Of a stretch of 64,000 nucleotides of DNA, positions 13,001-28,000 are shown piece by piece. Every line of letters begins with the position of its first letter. Within the stretch, counting starts at the first letter, position 1. The notes beneath the pieces were generated by a model. That model did not search any database, had not been told where the DNA came from, and saw only the letters and a program-made list of their open reading frames with translations. The position numbers and the translations under genes are program-made. This stretch comes from Cristatella mucedo. Its lineage: Eukaryota; Bryozoa; Phylactolaemata; Cristatellidae. The DNA is taken from positions 4,071,001-4,135,000 of the forward strand of contig WPIO01000033.1 in NCBI GenBank assembly GCA_009760855.2. The letters are read 5' to 3'.

Positions 13001-16000
13001 ACCCAGGTTGTGGGTTTGAGTACTGGTGCAGGCAATCATTTATTGCCCACTACAAGCAGTTGTTATAGCTTAGTTAAGGCTATTTCTACTGCTATATAAA
13101 TGAAGTTTTTTTGTGCAGCTAACCTTTACTTTAAATCATCCAAAAGATTCAAGTTTGTCGTACATATTTCAGTGATCTTAACTTCTTGTATTCAGGCAAC
13201 TGTGGGGTATTGCATTTTCATTTTGTATTATTAATGGAGGATGCACTATCGTTTCAGGGAATCGGCATGCACAAGTGTCGAAACCGTGGCTGACAAGTTA
13301 TTGTGCTCAGCCGTGTTTCCGGAGCTGAAGACGTTGCACGGCCACCTTGTTATGGCTATGCTGAAGGAAAGTGCACAGCATGCTGCTTATCCGAGACGGT
13401 ATGCAGTGTTTTGGCTGTATTTGTTTTAGACAGCGATCATTGCATTTCCTATCCAATCATGTTTATAAATAGATGCCGTACACTCATTTTTGCAAATGTC
13501 CAAGAGCCATTCTTTGCTAACTATTGCTTTTCTTTAGAGTTAAGTGCGCCTGGACATTTCCTTTTATTTAGCCATCGATGATTGATATGAAGCCTAACAT
13601 GCAATGAGCTTCGGTCTTAGTCGGAGATACGATAGAGAGAAAGGGGCTCCCATAATCTATGGCACTTGTTACTTGAATGTTGACAGTTGCATTCACAGCC
13701 AGTCTCATTCTCTCTGAGGCATTTCCTGTAGTCGACGCTAGATCTTGATTTGGAAGAGCTACTGTGCTTCGTATGTTTTTGTATGACTTTGTATGTTAAT
13801 ATCACCTTCAAGTCATGCCTAGTTTTAGTGTTATTCTGTCATCTTTTGTTTAAAATAATGCCGTAGTCTGGCCTGCCATTACTTTGAACAGGTGTGCTTT
13901 TTCTTTTTATAGAAAAAGCAAGTCTAGCAAACTGGCCTCGGCTGACTGCAGTCTAGAGCTTGCACTGCATTCTTTACTGGAAGAGAACTACCTTAATGGA
14001 TTAGGGCAAGATAGGTAAGTCATACTGTGCTTTCGAACTCTTAAGTTTATTGTACGGTTTTGCCCACTCTCAACGAATAGCTGCAAAGATTTATGCGGGT
14101 CAACTTTCCCTGGTTTCTTTCTTTCGTAGCGTTCTGCTACTTTCAGAGGTCCCTTTATGCTCGATATATCATGATCTGTTTGTTTTGTTTTGTCATGAAT
14201 TATCCTCGGCAACCTCAGACACGCATTGGTACTACTAACTCTAGTGTGGCCAAAACAGCCAATTGGCTGAGACTGTTTAGTGAGAAAGTTTAGGCGGAAG
14301 CTGTACATCTGATTGAGATAATTTACTGGCAGCACGAGTAGATAAGGAAGAATTAAATATAGCCTGCTTTGTTTTTTTCATCTCTTTTGTTTTGTTTAGA
14401 AGGCAAACAACCTTGTATCACTATCGATATCGGGCTGGTGTTTGTACTAAAGTTTCACCGACTTATGGTTATATCACTCTTATATTGAGTGATACTGAAA
14501 GAATGCTCGATTATATAATGAGACTGCAGAAGGTCTGTCATTTGTCCATGGCATCACTTGCAAATATTATTTGCTAGCATACAATTAGTGGTCTGCTTTT
14601 GTATACTAATGTGCACGACACAACTCGTCTGACACAGTAATCGTTCTTTGCTAATGCCTTGGATCGGTTAGCACCTGCTAGCATCTGCTTGTGGCCTTCA
14701 TTAGCAACTGTTGGCTTAGAGAACCTATAGTAGTGGTGAAATTCACCTAGCATATGATCCGTCATTATTCGCACATTTGTTGTAGTGTAGTTGTGATTTT
14801 TTAGTGTTGCCTTATCCCTCGGTTGTTTTCGGCCGTTTTGCTGCAGATACGCAAACTGCATAAAATAATGCTTTGCAGCAAGGTTCTGCCGAAGACAGCC
14901 ATGCAGTGGTTTAGCCAGGTCGATCGTTTGATGCATTCCGTCACTCTACCAAGAAATGGAGCAGCTGCTTTGCTGAGCATGCTGGAAAAGCATGCAAAGG
15001 TATCAGTTTAAGTGCGCACATATTTCCGCCGGTGCTTGCGCTAATGTGGTCATGCCCTTGCGTGGCTCTCACTGGCGATTTCAGAGCCGATCTCGAAGAG
15101 CTCTGTGATTCAGATCATAGTCAGTTCATAATATATTTCTCTTTGGGCTGCAGATTATGACCGCACTGCCCTTGGAGCATTTGGATTGTGGACTCACTGC
15201 CTTGTGCCTTGCATACAGCATCATCATCCTTCGGCTATGGACTACGGTAGCCACCGATGGTAGCACAGCAGCCGGCGATGGGAAATCTGACCGAAGTTCT
15301 TCCCTGGAGAGCCAGAAGGCCACCTCGCTGCCATGGAGTCTCGAGTGCTTGGCACGACTGCTGTCTGCAAACCGCCATGCCAGACTGCTGCTGCCTCATC
15401 TGGACATGTGCAAAGTGGCATCTCTTCTTGCACACACTAACTTCCTTGTCCCCAAGGAAATGGTATGTAATAGCCATGGTGTTTTTTCTTTGTCGGTACT
15501 GGCCAGGATTTATGCCGTGTAGTGCATTTTTGGTGGCTTTATGTGAACCTTCTTTCATGTACCGAAGCTAATTTGTGTGGCCAAGTACACATTATATTAG
15601 AAGAGGGGAAACCGTGACTCTTTTGGTTTGAAGTATTATGCAGTGCTTGCGATGGTTGAAAATAGAGTATGGCAAGAATAAGTTTGTCATGCAAGAACAT
15701 ACGTCTGTAGTCATGGACTGGCTTCTTGAATGTTAGTTGTACTTACTGCTACATGATGGGTATGTGACTGTTTCATGTTCAAAATGTACAGCATTATATG
15801 CACGTGCTACGGTAGCATGCTGTGCACAGGCAGTGTACGAGTTGCTGCTTGGCCACCAGTACCCATACACGTAGAAGTGCGAATAAGAGCTAGTAACTGG
15901 CTGGTCAACTGGGCATTATACTCACGCACGTGACTACAGGGTGTTAGATAGACAGTAGAACTGGATGTGCTACACTTGATGCCAATGTGAGTGCTGTTTA

Positions 16001-19000
16001 ATGTACTGCCCAGTAAAATTACCTGCTTATACCGATTCACTATGATACAGTACCGCTAGCACCCAGCTTGATTTTTGGGATGTGCCGTTTAAAAATGCAA
16101 GCGAATTCGTTTATACTTTGCTCTGCCATCGAACCGATATGCTTTTGAAGCAGGTGCTGCTGCATTTGCCAATCAGTTTAGTAATCAGTATCCTGGACTA
16201 GAAGTCTAGTGAATGACCTTATGCTTTTACTTCTGAAGACTAACCGCTTCTTCTGAAAGCTCTAGTGAGCCTTACTTACTCAATTTCTTTTACAGCCGAT
16301 AACTTGACTTAACGAAAAAATGGTGACGATAATAATAATAATAATAATGATAGTAATATCCACATTCTTTGCATGTGATGGAAACAAGCTTGTCAATTGG
16401 TTAGTCTTATCTTAAAACTCACTGGCACCCAAAGGACAATTCACTCGGAAGGAGCACTCGCTGAAAGGAACAGATAGGTTTTAGCTTCTTTTTGAATGTC
16501 GTCGAATCAGATGATGACGTGATGCCAATCGGTTATGAGTTCCAGACCTAGGGAGCATGATAATTGAAGGCACTGGTTCCAAGCATTTTGAATTTAGTTA
16601 GAGGCACAGCCAAACGACCACAGTCAGAAGAGTGGATGGTGCAAGGAGTGGCCTGACCAGAAAGTAACCCAGATGGACAGGGCAGAGTAAAAGAGTGGAC
16701 GTTTAGATGAGAGGCATGATCGTGCAGTTAATATGCTGTTGGTGAGGAGCCAGTCAAAATTGGTTAGAAGTGATGTAGTGTGTCAGTTGCGATGTTTAGG
16801 ACAGATAGGCCTAGCTGCCCAGTTTTTCGCCAACTTAAAGTGTCTTATTGCACTGGCAGGACGACCTGCAGGTAGTGAGCTACAGAAGTCTAGTCGTGAT
16901 CCTGCAAATTGATTGAATAGCTTGACTCTGATAATCTTATTTAAGCAAGCTCGAATTTGGCAATTTAACATATGTGAAAGTCGGCAGACTTGACTGTGGT
17001 GCTGATGTGGCCATCTAGTTTATGTCAGTTTGGAAGAGAGCACCCAGAATGTGTACAGAGGCTATTGGATGTATGCTGGCTAGCTAGTTTGGAAGGTTAG
17101 GCTTTCCAATGTTACTAACATGTTTAAGGTGCTAAAATAGGAATAATAATATAATAAGACACTTACACTAAGAGAATCACATAAGTCTTTTTTTAGGCAC
17201 TTTACATATGCTACAAAGGAAGCATGTCTATTTGTTAGTGATAACATGCATACATAAAGGCAGCACACACAAAGATACCAAAGACAATTCATGCAGACCT
17301 GGAAAATGCTGTGAGGAACCGTTGGGCTTTTAGTTTCTGTTGAAAGGTCATTAAGTCGGAGAGGGATGTAACATCAGTCGGGAGTGAGTTCTAGGCTTTG
17401 GGAGCATACGAACTAAAGGCATGGTCTCCAAAGGATTTGGGGGCTGGTTAGAGGCACTGTTAAACGACTTGGGAGTCAGAATAGCAGATGGTTCGACATG
17501 TGGCAGTTGCGACCTTTACGACGGGCAAGCCTAGCTGCAGAGTTTTTTCACCAACTGAAGGAGTCTTGTTGCACAGGCTGGATGACCTGTGAGTAGTAAA
17601 TTGCAGAAATCGAGACAGGATGTCGCAAATGCATGAGCCAACTGGATATGGTATCACTGTCTAGGTAGGCCCGAATTTTTGCGCTCACCTAGGTGAAAGC
17701 AGGCTGATAAAAAATGCCGAATTGTGAAATTTACTGGTCACTCATGCTGCTATGGCTTGCTTGTGCATCATTGGTTATTTACTGCTAACCATTTACGATG
17801 CTATTTGCTTGTTTTAGCCATTACAGGATTTGCTTCCGGCATTTGTCAAGGCTTGCTGTGCTCCTGAGTGCTTTTCCTCCGGACCTCCTGCACCATGTGT
17901 GCTAATGGATCAGCAGGTATTGTGCAAATTACGATCCGCTAATGGTGGGATTCAGATGGTTAAGGGAAAGGGGCTGCCATCGGTAGCTGTGTATTTAATA
18001 TGGTCATCTAATGATCGTCAGTGTATTGGCCCATTTTTCAAATACGAAGGGGAGTAAGGCATCTCTGTTTCTGGCCGGTCGTGGCCACCAGTTAAGGCGC
18101 TACCCCGATCTGGCTGTGGTCACAGGTCTGCTACTCGGGGATGACAGTAGCTTTGCAAAAGTAGCTCGTGCATGCTCCGGTTAAGCCGTACTTGGTGTGA
18201 GCAGCAATGCTCTAGCATGTGCTTATCATCGGTCCGATTATTGCTGGGCCAGTCCTTGCAAGCCGAACGGTCATAGCATGGCACTGGTGTGGTGTTTACT
18301 ATGGCTCTATGGCATGGTGGAGATGATCAGGCTGTTTGATGTTGGCATGGCAGGACTTACCCTTAATGTCGCATCTGTTGAAATCTTACCAATGAATTAT
18401 TGACCCCAATGTTATGGTCCAGTGCCAAGTCCCACTGAGAGAAGGCTTAGAACTGGAGGCTGCACCGTTCATCATCTGTTGCTCAAACTGCTCAACGACT
18501 GGTTGGGCCCGGTGCTTCACGTGTTTTTAGTAGACACTGTGAGCTGTGGAATGAGTAGTTGTCGAAAAAGCTGGATATGCTGATTGTATTCGACCAGCTG
18601 TCTTATATTCATAGATTACTATTTTTCTCTGCATTTGAGTGCCGATTTCTCTGGTACCTTGTTTTTCCGGCTCGTGAGTCATGCATACACACGCATTGCT
18701 TCTCCTGAAGGGCTTGAAATTTGCTATTACATTAACTTGTGGTGCTTGGTAGCTTTGCATTGCATCTGGTTCGTCTTATGGTATACCGTGGGTTAAGTAA
18801 GGGCAGGGTTATTTCTCATTGTTTAGAAGCTCCGATAAACCTGCTTTCAAGCACTGGAACAAGCCAGGGTGTGGTTAGTGTCTGAGCTGCAGTGCTGCAG
18901 CATGTTGCCTGCTAACATAGAGACCACTTTTGCGATGCTTGCTAACACTTGTGATACAAAAGTCGTTCAGCATTCTCTGCTTAGGACTATGCTTTTATCC

Positions 19001-22000
19001 GTTGGTTTTGGTAATTTTGTATGCCTAATCCGGATACTGACGTGATTTATAGATGCTTTTTCGGTAAGTGTCGATAATCTTTTGTCCATATTTACGTGGA
19101 TTGTAGGCAGCATGCTTGGACGAGCTCCTTACAGTTTGTAAAGTCAAGGAACCTGCCGAAGAGCTGGTTATTCTGGACGTCTTAGTGCTGCGCGTGTCAA
19201 AAGTATGGCTGCCGACCTGTCTCTCGTTGTTCAAGGCTAAGCTTGATACAGGTTTACGCCTTCTGTTCACACTGCTATTTTGTTGTACAAGGTTTTGAAA
19301 AAGCTGTCGGCCAATGCCACAAGCGAGCAGCCGTGGGCTGCACTGCTGCGAGATCGGAATCAAGTCCTTCAAGGCAAGGTCGTCGGCACAATGCACTGTG
19401 ACAAGCTGCCGGTCCAGCTTTCAGCAGTGCTTCTCAACTGCTACTCGACTATGCTGTATGGCGGCCATGTCCACAGCACTATCCTTCTCACTGCTGTTAC
19501 CAGGAAGTGCCTAACGCAGCTTTTGGCCAGTCAAGTAAGCACCTTTTATTCAAAGCAAGGCAGTGTACTGCGCGCCGCTTATCATTTTTCTGATCTTCAA
19601 AAGTTCTGCCGGCAATTCTTACCACCGCAGTAGGCAATTCTGCAGCAGCACCAGAGCTTTGTTGCTACATTCGGTATTCTTTGCAGCACGATTTTTATTA
19701 ATACCTGAGTTTGCCTCACCTCTGGTAATATTTGTATATCCAATGGTTGAATACCATTAGCAGTTTTCAAGTTCAAGAATCTTTCCAAGGTAGTTTCCGC
19801 TTGTCTTTTAATGGTTCTGATGTCGAGACTTTTTGAGGGAACTTTCAGGATCAGCTTGCAACCTGGAGTAGAAATTTCTGAGTGTAGCATGTGCCTGTTT
19901 GTCCGGGAATTCATCCCGAGTCAGGCTTCTTATGTGCCTACTATAACCCACATTGCTAGAATCACAGCAAAAGTGGGATTTGAGGAAATAATTGCCAAAC
20001 ATGTAGCTGCAATGAACGGCTTGATAGTAAGTGTCAGAGTCGCCACAACTAGAGCCCTGCGTGCCTTGTGGAAATAATAATAATAATATAATTCATTTGT
20101 ATAGCGCCCCAAGAGAACTTAATCTCTATTCAGGCGCTTTACATATGCCTCGGGGCTCGAGCCCACGACCTCAGCCAGACCTTGGCCGGGGCGAGTGCCT
20201 TAACCGCATGAGTTCTTGTGCCAAGGCCTGAATGGCGTAAGCAGCTTCCAGACCTCTGTTTACATTGCTCCTGGCCTGTCTGGCCTCAATTATGGCAAGG
20301 TCGTTTTCAGTCTAGGATGTGGGAGGAGCAACTCAATATTAGCCAACAGTCTGGGCTAGTTTGCTTCTCCGACTAAGCACATTTTATGTCTTTGCCCAGA
20401 TGATCTATGGTTTATTACAGACAATAAACCAGGTAGAAATACTAATAGTAAGCTTGAAATGGTTCACTAAAGATGAGAACTGACTGCCCATCTACTAGCT
20501 TACAAGGACTAGTTGTTTGTCGTGTCGTACCAATTCATCCTACTTAAGGCCGAGTCTAGCTTCCATGAAAACTTATAGGAATTACAGATGCGCATTCAAA
20601 GATGCTGATGTCGACCGTCAACTATCTTCTTTACTGCCCCCAGGTCAGTACAGTACCTAGTGATCCTTGTGGCGATCTAGCTGATTGCTACTCTAGCTTC
20701 GTTGTCAGCAAGATATATACAATCAGAGTCCATCCGCTGGGTAACATCACCGACATCACCACTGGACTCCTCAGCTGCCAGTTCTTTGCTTCATCTTAAT
20801 ATCCACCTTTAAGCCTGCTACCAGTAAACTCATCTCGAAGTTCATCGCCCAGTCTAAAAAGACTAGTAGCTTTATAGATCCCGCATCTACTGTTCTCCTT
20901 TAGAAATGCATGCATTACCTACTGCCTTACATAATTAACACTGTAAACACAAGGGTTTCTGAAAAACAAGTCATTTTTGAAAAACAGCTGTTTACTGTTT
21001 TCAGTTTTCAAAAATATCTGTTAACAGCTGTATTGACTTTTTTCTTATCTTTTTCACTAATTTTAAGTCAATAGCTTATTTTTCTGATGATCGCTATTTT
21101 TTATATATCGTGATAAGTTCTAAATCTATACATGTTTACCTTTTAATAATATTTCAAGAATACAAGTGCATTAAGCAACTTGTCTGAGAGACGAGATCTT
21201 AATTTTGTACAGAAATTCGCAATTGATACATCTTGTTGAAGCAGAAAATTCAATTAATCTTAAAGAGCAAGTTCACACTTTCAGCATCATTTGACACTGT
21301 TCGACGACAACTTCTATATAGTTGTCTCCTAATAAACGAGAGGCCCGATTTCTTTCGAAATTTAGCGTAGTTTTTGATGGGGTGACAGATGGATCTTCGA
21401 GACTGTGCAAAAGGTTCATGGCATCCTTATTCAATCGCTCTTCAAAGTGACACTTACAATTTTCCACGAGCTTGGTACTAATGTCATTATTCAGGAAAGA
21501 GAGCTTGTTGAACACGAATTCTAAAATTGTGTCAGCACTCATCAACGTCGCGTCTTCTCGACTTAGATTCTCAACAGCAAGTTTCACAAGTTTCGTTGCC
21601 TTCAGAAGAATTTTGAGAGTATCAAAATCCAATCTCAATCATTTCCAGTACCTTGAATGCAGTCAGTGTCTCGTGGATAGTGACTTTCGTCTTTTCTAGG
21701 GGCTCTAACATTGTTGGGATGGAGTTCCAGTCGAGTTCACGTCGAGATGCAGTTCAATCTCGCGTCCGAGCTCAGCTTTTACCTTTGGAATGAAAGACAT
21801 TATTTTGAACAGTTGATTTTTGGATGACTTTGGCATGCTTGCATGATTTTGTGAGTACATCGTGGTATATGACGTCTAGTTCTAATGTATCATCGCTGAT
21901 CACTTTCAAGTCAATACCTGCTTCAAAATTGTCCATTTCATCAATATCGTCACTATCCAGATTTAAATTATCCATCTGAGTACTGTTCTTTTACAATTTG

Positions 22001-25000
22001 TTACATATTCCAAGGTGCAGACCCTGGTTTAAGCAGAGCTGTCCGATAACACCGATGTGGCTAATGCATTTCTTATTATCTGCAGGCCGTCCCGAGTAGA
22101 TCCCACCAAATTCTTTTCCGTTGTTATTCCAAAACGCTCTAGTGCTGTTTTATTGATTCGTATCTAGAGCAGTGGACGAACCAAATATGCGAACAAGACC
22201 CGTATTGATTGTTGTTTTTATTGCCGCTATCATGAATGTTGACTCCGAAGAATCGACGTCCTGTCACGGTTGTGTATCCTCAGTCGTGCTAAACTTTACT
22301 CCTCTCTTGAGTTTTTTCTGATGTCGGCTATCGTTTTGTTTCTCATTTCTTCGTAATCATCATGCACCAGCTTCGTCACATTGCTTTTGTTCGCTGGACG
22401 TTTTAATCCGTCCCGTGAGATTGACGTTTTAATCCATCCCGTGCCATATGTACTTGTATGCCACTTGTTTCTAGTGACAGGTCTAATCGATATTCCATCG
22501 GTAGCCAGATCGGTAACAATCTCCTTCAGATTCTTTTGCCCCAGGAAATCAGCAATAGTTTTTTGTTCTTATTGTTCATCGGCTCTTCCTTGCATGTACA
22601 CCACCCAACAGATTTATCGAAATCTATTCCATGTATTTTCAGATGATTCTTTAACGTTGTGGAGTTTCCAGAATATTTGACTATTCTATTGCATCGTCCA
22701 CATTGACCTTCTAGCTCTTCTGGAATTGAATTCTTACGTTTTCCCCCGGCGTAATCCCAAACTGAAGACATGGCTAAAAAGAACATCATTTTTGTTGATG
22801 CCACAAGATTAATTTAATTAATATCTTACATAATTTGTGAAAAGTTGCACTTTAATAATATAATAATAATGATATATTTGATAAAGCGCTCTGAGACAAC
22901 TCAATCTCTTTCTAGGTGCTTTACATTTGCTGCGAAGGAACCACGACCAAATGGTTAGTGGTAGCATGCTCAATAAACAACAAGAATAATATGTTTAGGG
23001 GTGACATGCCTAGGGTCAGCATGCAAGTGTGGTTAATGGCAGCATGCACAGTGTCAGCACGCATAAGTACATAAATGACGAATCACAGGGACACACTAAA
23101 TGCCGTAATAAATAAGTGCGTGGTTAGTTTCTTTTTAAACGTGGTCAAGTAAAGAGATGTCGTGATGCAAGTCGGGAGTGAGTTCCAGGCTTTGGTAGCA
23201 TACGAACTAAAGGCACTATCTCCAAAGGGTTTGAGGTATGGGTTAACAATTAGATTCTGAAAAGCGGGTGGTACGATGCTTACTTAGCCTGGTGGGGGGA
23301 TAGGTAGGCTGGAGCCAAAGAATAAAGGAACCTGAAATTGAATTACAAAACCTTGAAGTCGATGCATTGCTTGACTGGGAGCCAGTGCAGGTCAGTGAGA
23401 AGTGGTGATATGTGGCAACTGCTACGCTCATGACAGGCAAGCCTAGGTGCATAGTTTTGCACCAGCTTAAGCTCCTGATTGCACAGGCCGGTAGACCAGC
23501 AAGTAGTGAGTTAAAGAAGTCAAGACGGGATGTCACATATGCATGGACCAATTTTGATGTGGTATCCCTGTCTAAACAAGCCCGAATTTTAGCAATGTTA
23601 TGTAGCCGAAAGTAGGCACTTTAATTTTAGTTTTTAACCAATTTGATAAAATCATAACAAATCACTAACACATTCAAAAGAAATTAAACAATTTTTTCCA
23701 TTACATGTTTCTTATCCATAATGAAAGTTGGAGCTTTTATTTCCGTGGGAAACAGTAAAACAGAAACAACAACCGTTTACCTTTTTTTTAATTTCAGGCG
23801 AAAAACAGCTGTTTAACTGTTACTGTTAAACAGCTACCAAAACCCCTAATAAACACACCCTTCGCCTAACGTCTAGTCTGTGCATCCTTCAAAAAACCTG
23901 TTATTTGGCCACTAATTAAGAAGTTAACACTAGACTAGAATTTCAGCAATTCCTGCCCAGTCTCCCTACGATGCTGGAATAAGTAGTTAAGCACTTACGT
24001 CAAAGCTTCGAACCTAGAAAGTAGGTTCTAGTAGGTTTTAGAGCTCGTCTCTTAAAAAGCTTCACTGTTGCTAGTGTACTGATCACCAAGTTCTTGAGTG
24101 TCTTACCTCTCGCGCGGTCATTACTGGTACTTGGCCGCAATGATTTAGGTACTATCTCAGTGGGAGAATTGAGAGAGTAGCTGTCAACAGAAAATGATCA
24201 TTATGCTTGGCTCACTTCTTTTCACAATTTATACTCTCCCTCTTGCTGATGTAATTGCCAAGCACAGTCTTAGCTTTCATTTAATGCATATGACAAGTCA
24301 GCTTTACCTTTGCTTTGATCCTTCCCTGCTTTCTATCACGTCAAACTCTCGTAACGCCTTTGCGTCATATTGCTGACAGTCCCACTTGAATGGCAGCAAA
24401 CTTTTTCTCAAAATGAATAACGATTCAACAAACTTAATAGCTATGGGAAAATCTCAATCTACTCAGAGATTGGAGTGAACCTCTCGAAATAGGCTCGGCT
24501 AGCAAATCTTATGTAGCATCTGTACAGATTAGGGGTGCCCTCTTTCGAAATGAATCTTCACTAGATTGAGCAGCTGTACAGTCTAGTCTGGCTGCTTTAA
24601 CCTACTCAAAGCAGCACAGTTCAGATTTGGGTCTTCATCCTCTGCATTGTCTAGCAATGGGGATTGCTGTGTACTTGAAAATACCGAAAATGTATTTTGC
24701 TGGGTGAAAGTGGAAAAGAGCTAACAACTAAATAAAAAGGATTTTGAGGTGATCGAACTCATTCACTTAGTAATTGTTTTGGTCCCTCAATTTTAGCAAT
24801 TCAGCAGTAATTGCCCATGTAATAAGAGGCTTAGAGCTGGTGCCAAATTCTTCAGCTAGGCCTGTCTGTGGTGAATATTACCATCAACGTGCAGTTGCTC
24901 CTCAGCAATCCTTCTACTTGACGGTCTTGTCACTCACCTTTAAGTCCATCCATTCTCTTGTGCTGGCTTACTTATCTGAGTACTTACTTCTCAATTCTCT

Positions 25001-28000
25001 ATACACCTACACTTCTGACTTTAGTCGTTTAGCTGTGCATCTATCCTTCATTTGGAGGCCGTGTCTTCAGTTACCATGCTCTCAAAGCCTGGAATTCAGT
25101 ATCGACTGTCATCACGGCCTCTCCTGGCTTGTTGACATTCAATAGGATGCTAAAACACACGTATCACCATTTGCGCCTCCCCGTTTTAATTTCCTTTACG
25201 TGCTTATGCTTGCTGTAATTGTGTAATGCTTTCACTAATCAGTTGATATGCTCCTTTTCCAGCATGTGTAGAAGTGACTGGAAATATATTTAGTTCTATA
25301 CACATGTTCTATTATTGTTATTAAATTCTTAATTGTTAAAAAGTTCATGTCCCCTTTGTTACTTAAGTAATATGACCATATCAAAGACCTATATTTTTGT
25401 TAGCCTTTGAAGTCTGGGGTTATTTCTTTACATGCCTCGAAATCTTTTGAAGGATCCTGGATGGTTGGTGGCTTCATTGAGATTCATCGCACTCGTTGCC
25501 GAAAAGCATCACGAACTTCTGACAGCTGTAGAACAAGACTTGGATTTACATGCATGGCCTCATCTTTGTCAATTGCACACTACCCTGCTCCTAGCCAGTT
25601 ACAATGGCACTTATGTCATGACACCACCGGCAGAGGCAGTGGATCGGGGGACCGTGTGGCACCGTCTCGACGTCAAAGACGTTATCCACGAGCTGAAGCT
25701 GGCCCTTTATCGTGTGCCAGTGATCGACGAACAGCTTCGGGGTGTACTACAGGATCTCATTACACAAATGGTAAATGTCTTGGGTTGGATTTGAGCATGT
25801 TAGGTTGAATGCTGCTGGCTAGAAAGAGAAAAAGTTCTTCTGAAAAGAATGCCTAGTGAAAATGGGACTGGTCTGGTCTGTATAACAAATTACTAGGTAG
25901 AGAAGTGCCCCGCCAGCAGTGTGTGAAAATAGAAGTTAGCCAGCAGACTGCCTATTCGGCGATTTTTTTTTCTTATGTGGATAGTTTCCTATGTCTAAAA
26001 CGATTTTGGTTCTGATTACTTGTAGGTTCCAAAGGCCGACCTTTGCCACATCAGGGCCACTGTTGCCACGTGGGAGGTGCTATTGGAATGTCAATTCAGC
26101 GGCCAACAGCAGAAAATGTTATTATATGCAGTTCAAGCTGTAAGTGCAGCAAATTTTGTGGAATCAGTTGTGAATAACTACATTAGTTAAGATGGATGCA
26201 TTTTGATTTTAGTTGGTCGTGGCTGTGCAGAATGTGGCTGCTTGGATGTGTAACGGCGAAGCACGATCCGAGAGTGTTGCTGATCGAGCACTGGTGGCCG
26301 CTTCGTTGTGTGACCTAACATCAAAGATAATTGAACACGATCCTGTAAGTCAGCATTTGCCAATATGCTAGTGTTGTGCTGCCACGTAGCCCAAGCACAT
26401 ATCATCCAGATGTGAATAAGTCAGTCATGTCACAGTTCTTGCATGTTGTCAGTTTGTAGAACCGTCTGTTCTTTGACAGTGGCTTTAACTAGAGCTTCAC
26501 TGTGCAATGTTTCTGGGCCGAGTCAAAATTGATGCAAATGCAGTTGATTCGTATACTTATGGAATGCAGTAGCCTTACACTGTTTGTAACAGCAGAGGAA
26601 CAACGATGTGACACTCAGATACTTGTGTTCTCTTTCAGAATTTACTCGTTACATGTTTCAGCATTAGTGGCTGCTCATAGCTGCTTGGATTGCCAGTTTT
26701 TGGCCATTTTACCACTGAGAATTTCCAACAGGTTTCTTGCTCTGGCCGAATGCCATGCCAATCTGCATCTGCCAGATAAAGGGGCTGCTGGTGTGCTGTT
26801 GCTGACACTGTCGCAGCATATGGGACAACAGCTGATAGCCGAAGTGGCTCCATCTTTGTTTTTCCTGCTCACATCAGTATCTCCGACAATGTCTGTACAT
26901 TAATTCAATTTTGCATAGCTATGTGCACCGGTCTGGTGCACGCAGCTCGCCTAACAAAGCTTCCCAGAGCAGGCTTAGGGCATGATGTTCTTGCCCTCAT
27001 CCCGTTGTAGCCACTTCTGTACAAGTCGCAGCACACGAGCACCTGCCTTCTTGGTGCTGGACCTCTGGAGGACATGCTTTTACTGCTGCAGCCTTTGCAA
27101 TTCGAGGTGCTCTTTGCTGCCTTGCATCGTGTGCTGAATGCACTCCTGATGTGGCAAGCAGCCCATGTGTATGGATGGGTGCCTCTGTACATAGCACATT
27201 GTACGAATATCCTTTCGTGCAGAAATCTGCTCTGTGCCCTTGTATACCTGCCTGCATGTAGTCGTGACAAGAGTTTCCTAGCCGATTGGCTGATCTTCTT
27301 GTATGTGTGCTGTCTGCTAGTGCAGTCTTGGTTTGATGTCTGCTCGTGATGAGAGCAAAGAAGGTAAAATAATTCACCTATCGTTGCATACTTTTCTTCT
27401 CCATTGCCAGGCACGAATGCCCTCCCTTGGCTGAATTACCATTGATCTTATTTTGGTAGTCTATTAAGCCATACGTATCCATGTTTGTATTGGAACTTAC
27501 AACAAGACTGGTATCTGCTACAAACTATATTAGTCCACATTTTACCAGCAGTTCGACTTCTTTCTCCCTCTGCCTTTTCCATTTACATCAATGCAATAGC
27601 ACGTGATAATGGCAGCCAAATTCCAATTTTCACATGCCTGTATAGCCCAGTCAAACTACTAACTGCCACATCGACCCATTTCTTGAGGGGGATTGGCTAG
27701 ACTGTCTTGTGGTTCTCATGTGACCGAATTGACCTTACAGTTGAGATGTGTCAAGTCTGTCCGAGCACCTGCTCAGCATGTATCTTGGTGCTTTCTACAT
27801 TCATATCACGTGCTGCCAACTTCCTGCTGGAGTGGAATCACGAACAATTATTTGTGTGTTAGCTCAGATAGCACCTTTATTTGGCAAAGCATGAGGGTAA
27901 GAGTTAAGGTCCGTGGTAAGCTAGTGTTGATCACCCTATGTTCTTTGCACCTGTGCACATTCTTTGATGCCTGGTAGCATCGCTTTGTCGTTGGATCTTA

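Noticed and set aside
15235-15558. minus-strand ORF opposite the 309-nt URB2 exon
   Set aside because: Shadow of a well-supported plus-strand exon.
26639-26696. URB2 exon starting at the better pyrimidine-tract acceptor ctctttcag
   Set aside because: In the required phase it meets a stop after 13 codons; the acceptor at 26696 keeps the frame open.
26905-27414. 169-codon minus-strand ORF
   Set aside because: It is antisense to the URB2 exon at 27026-27241 and its introns; composition (Cys/Arg/Ser-rich) is that of a shadow frame.
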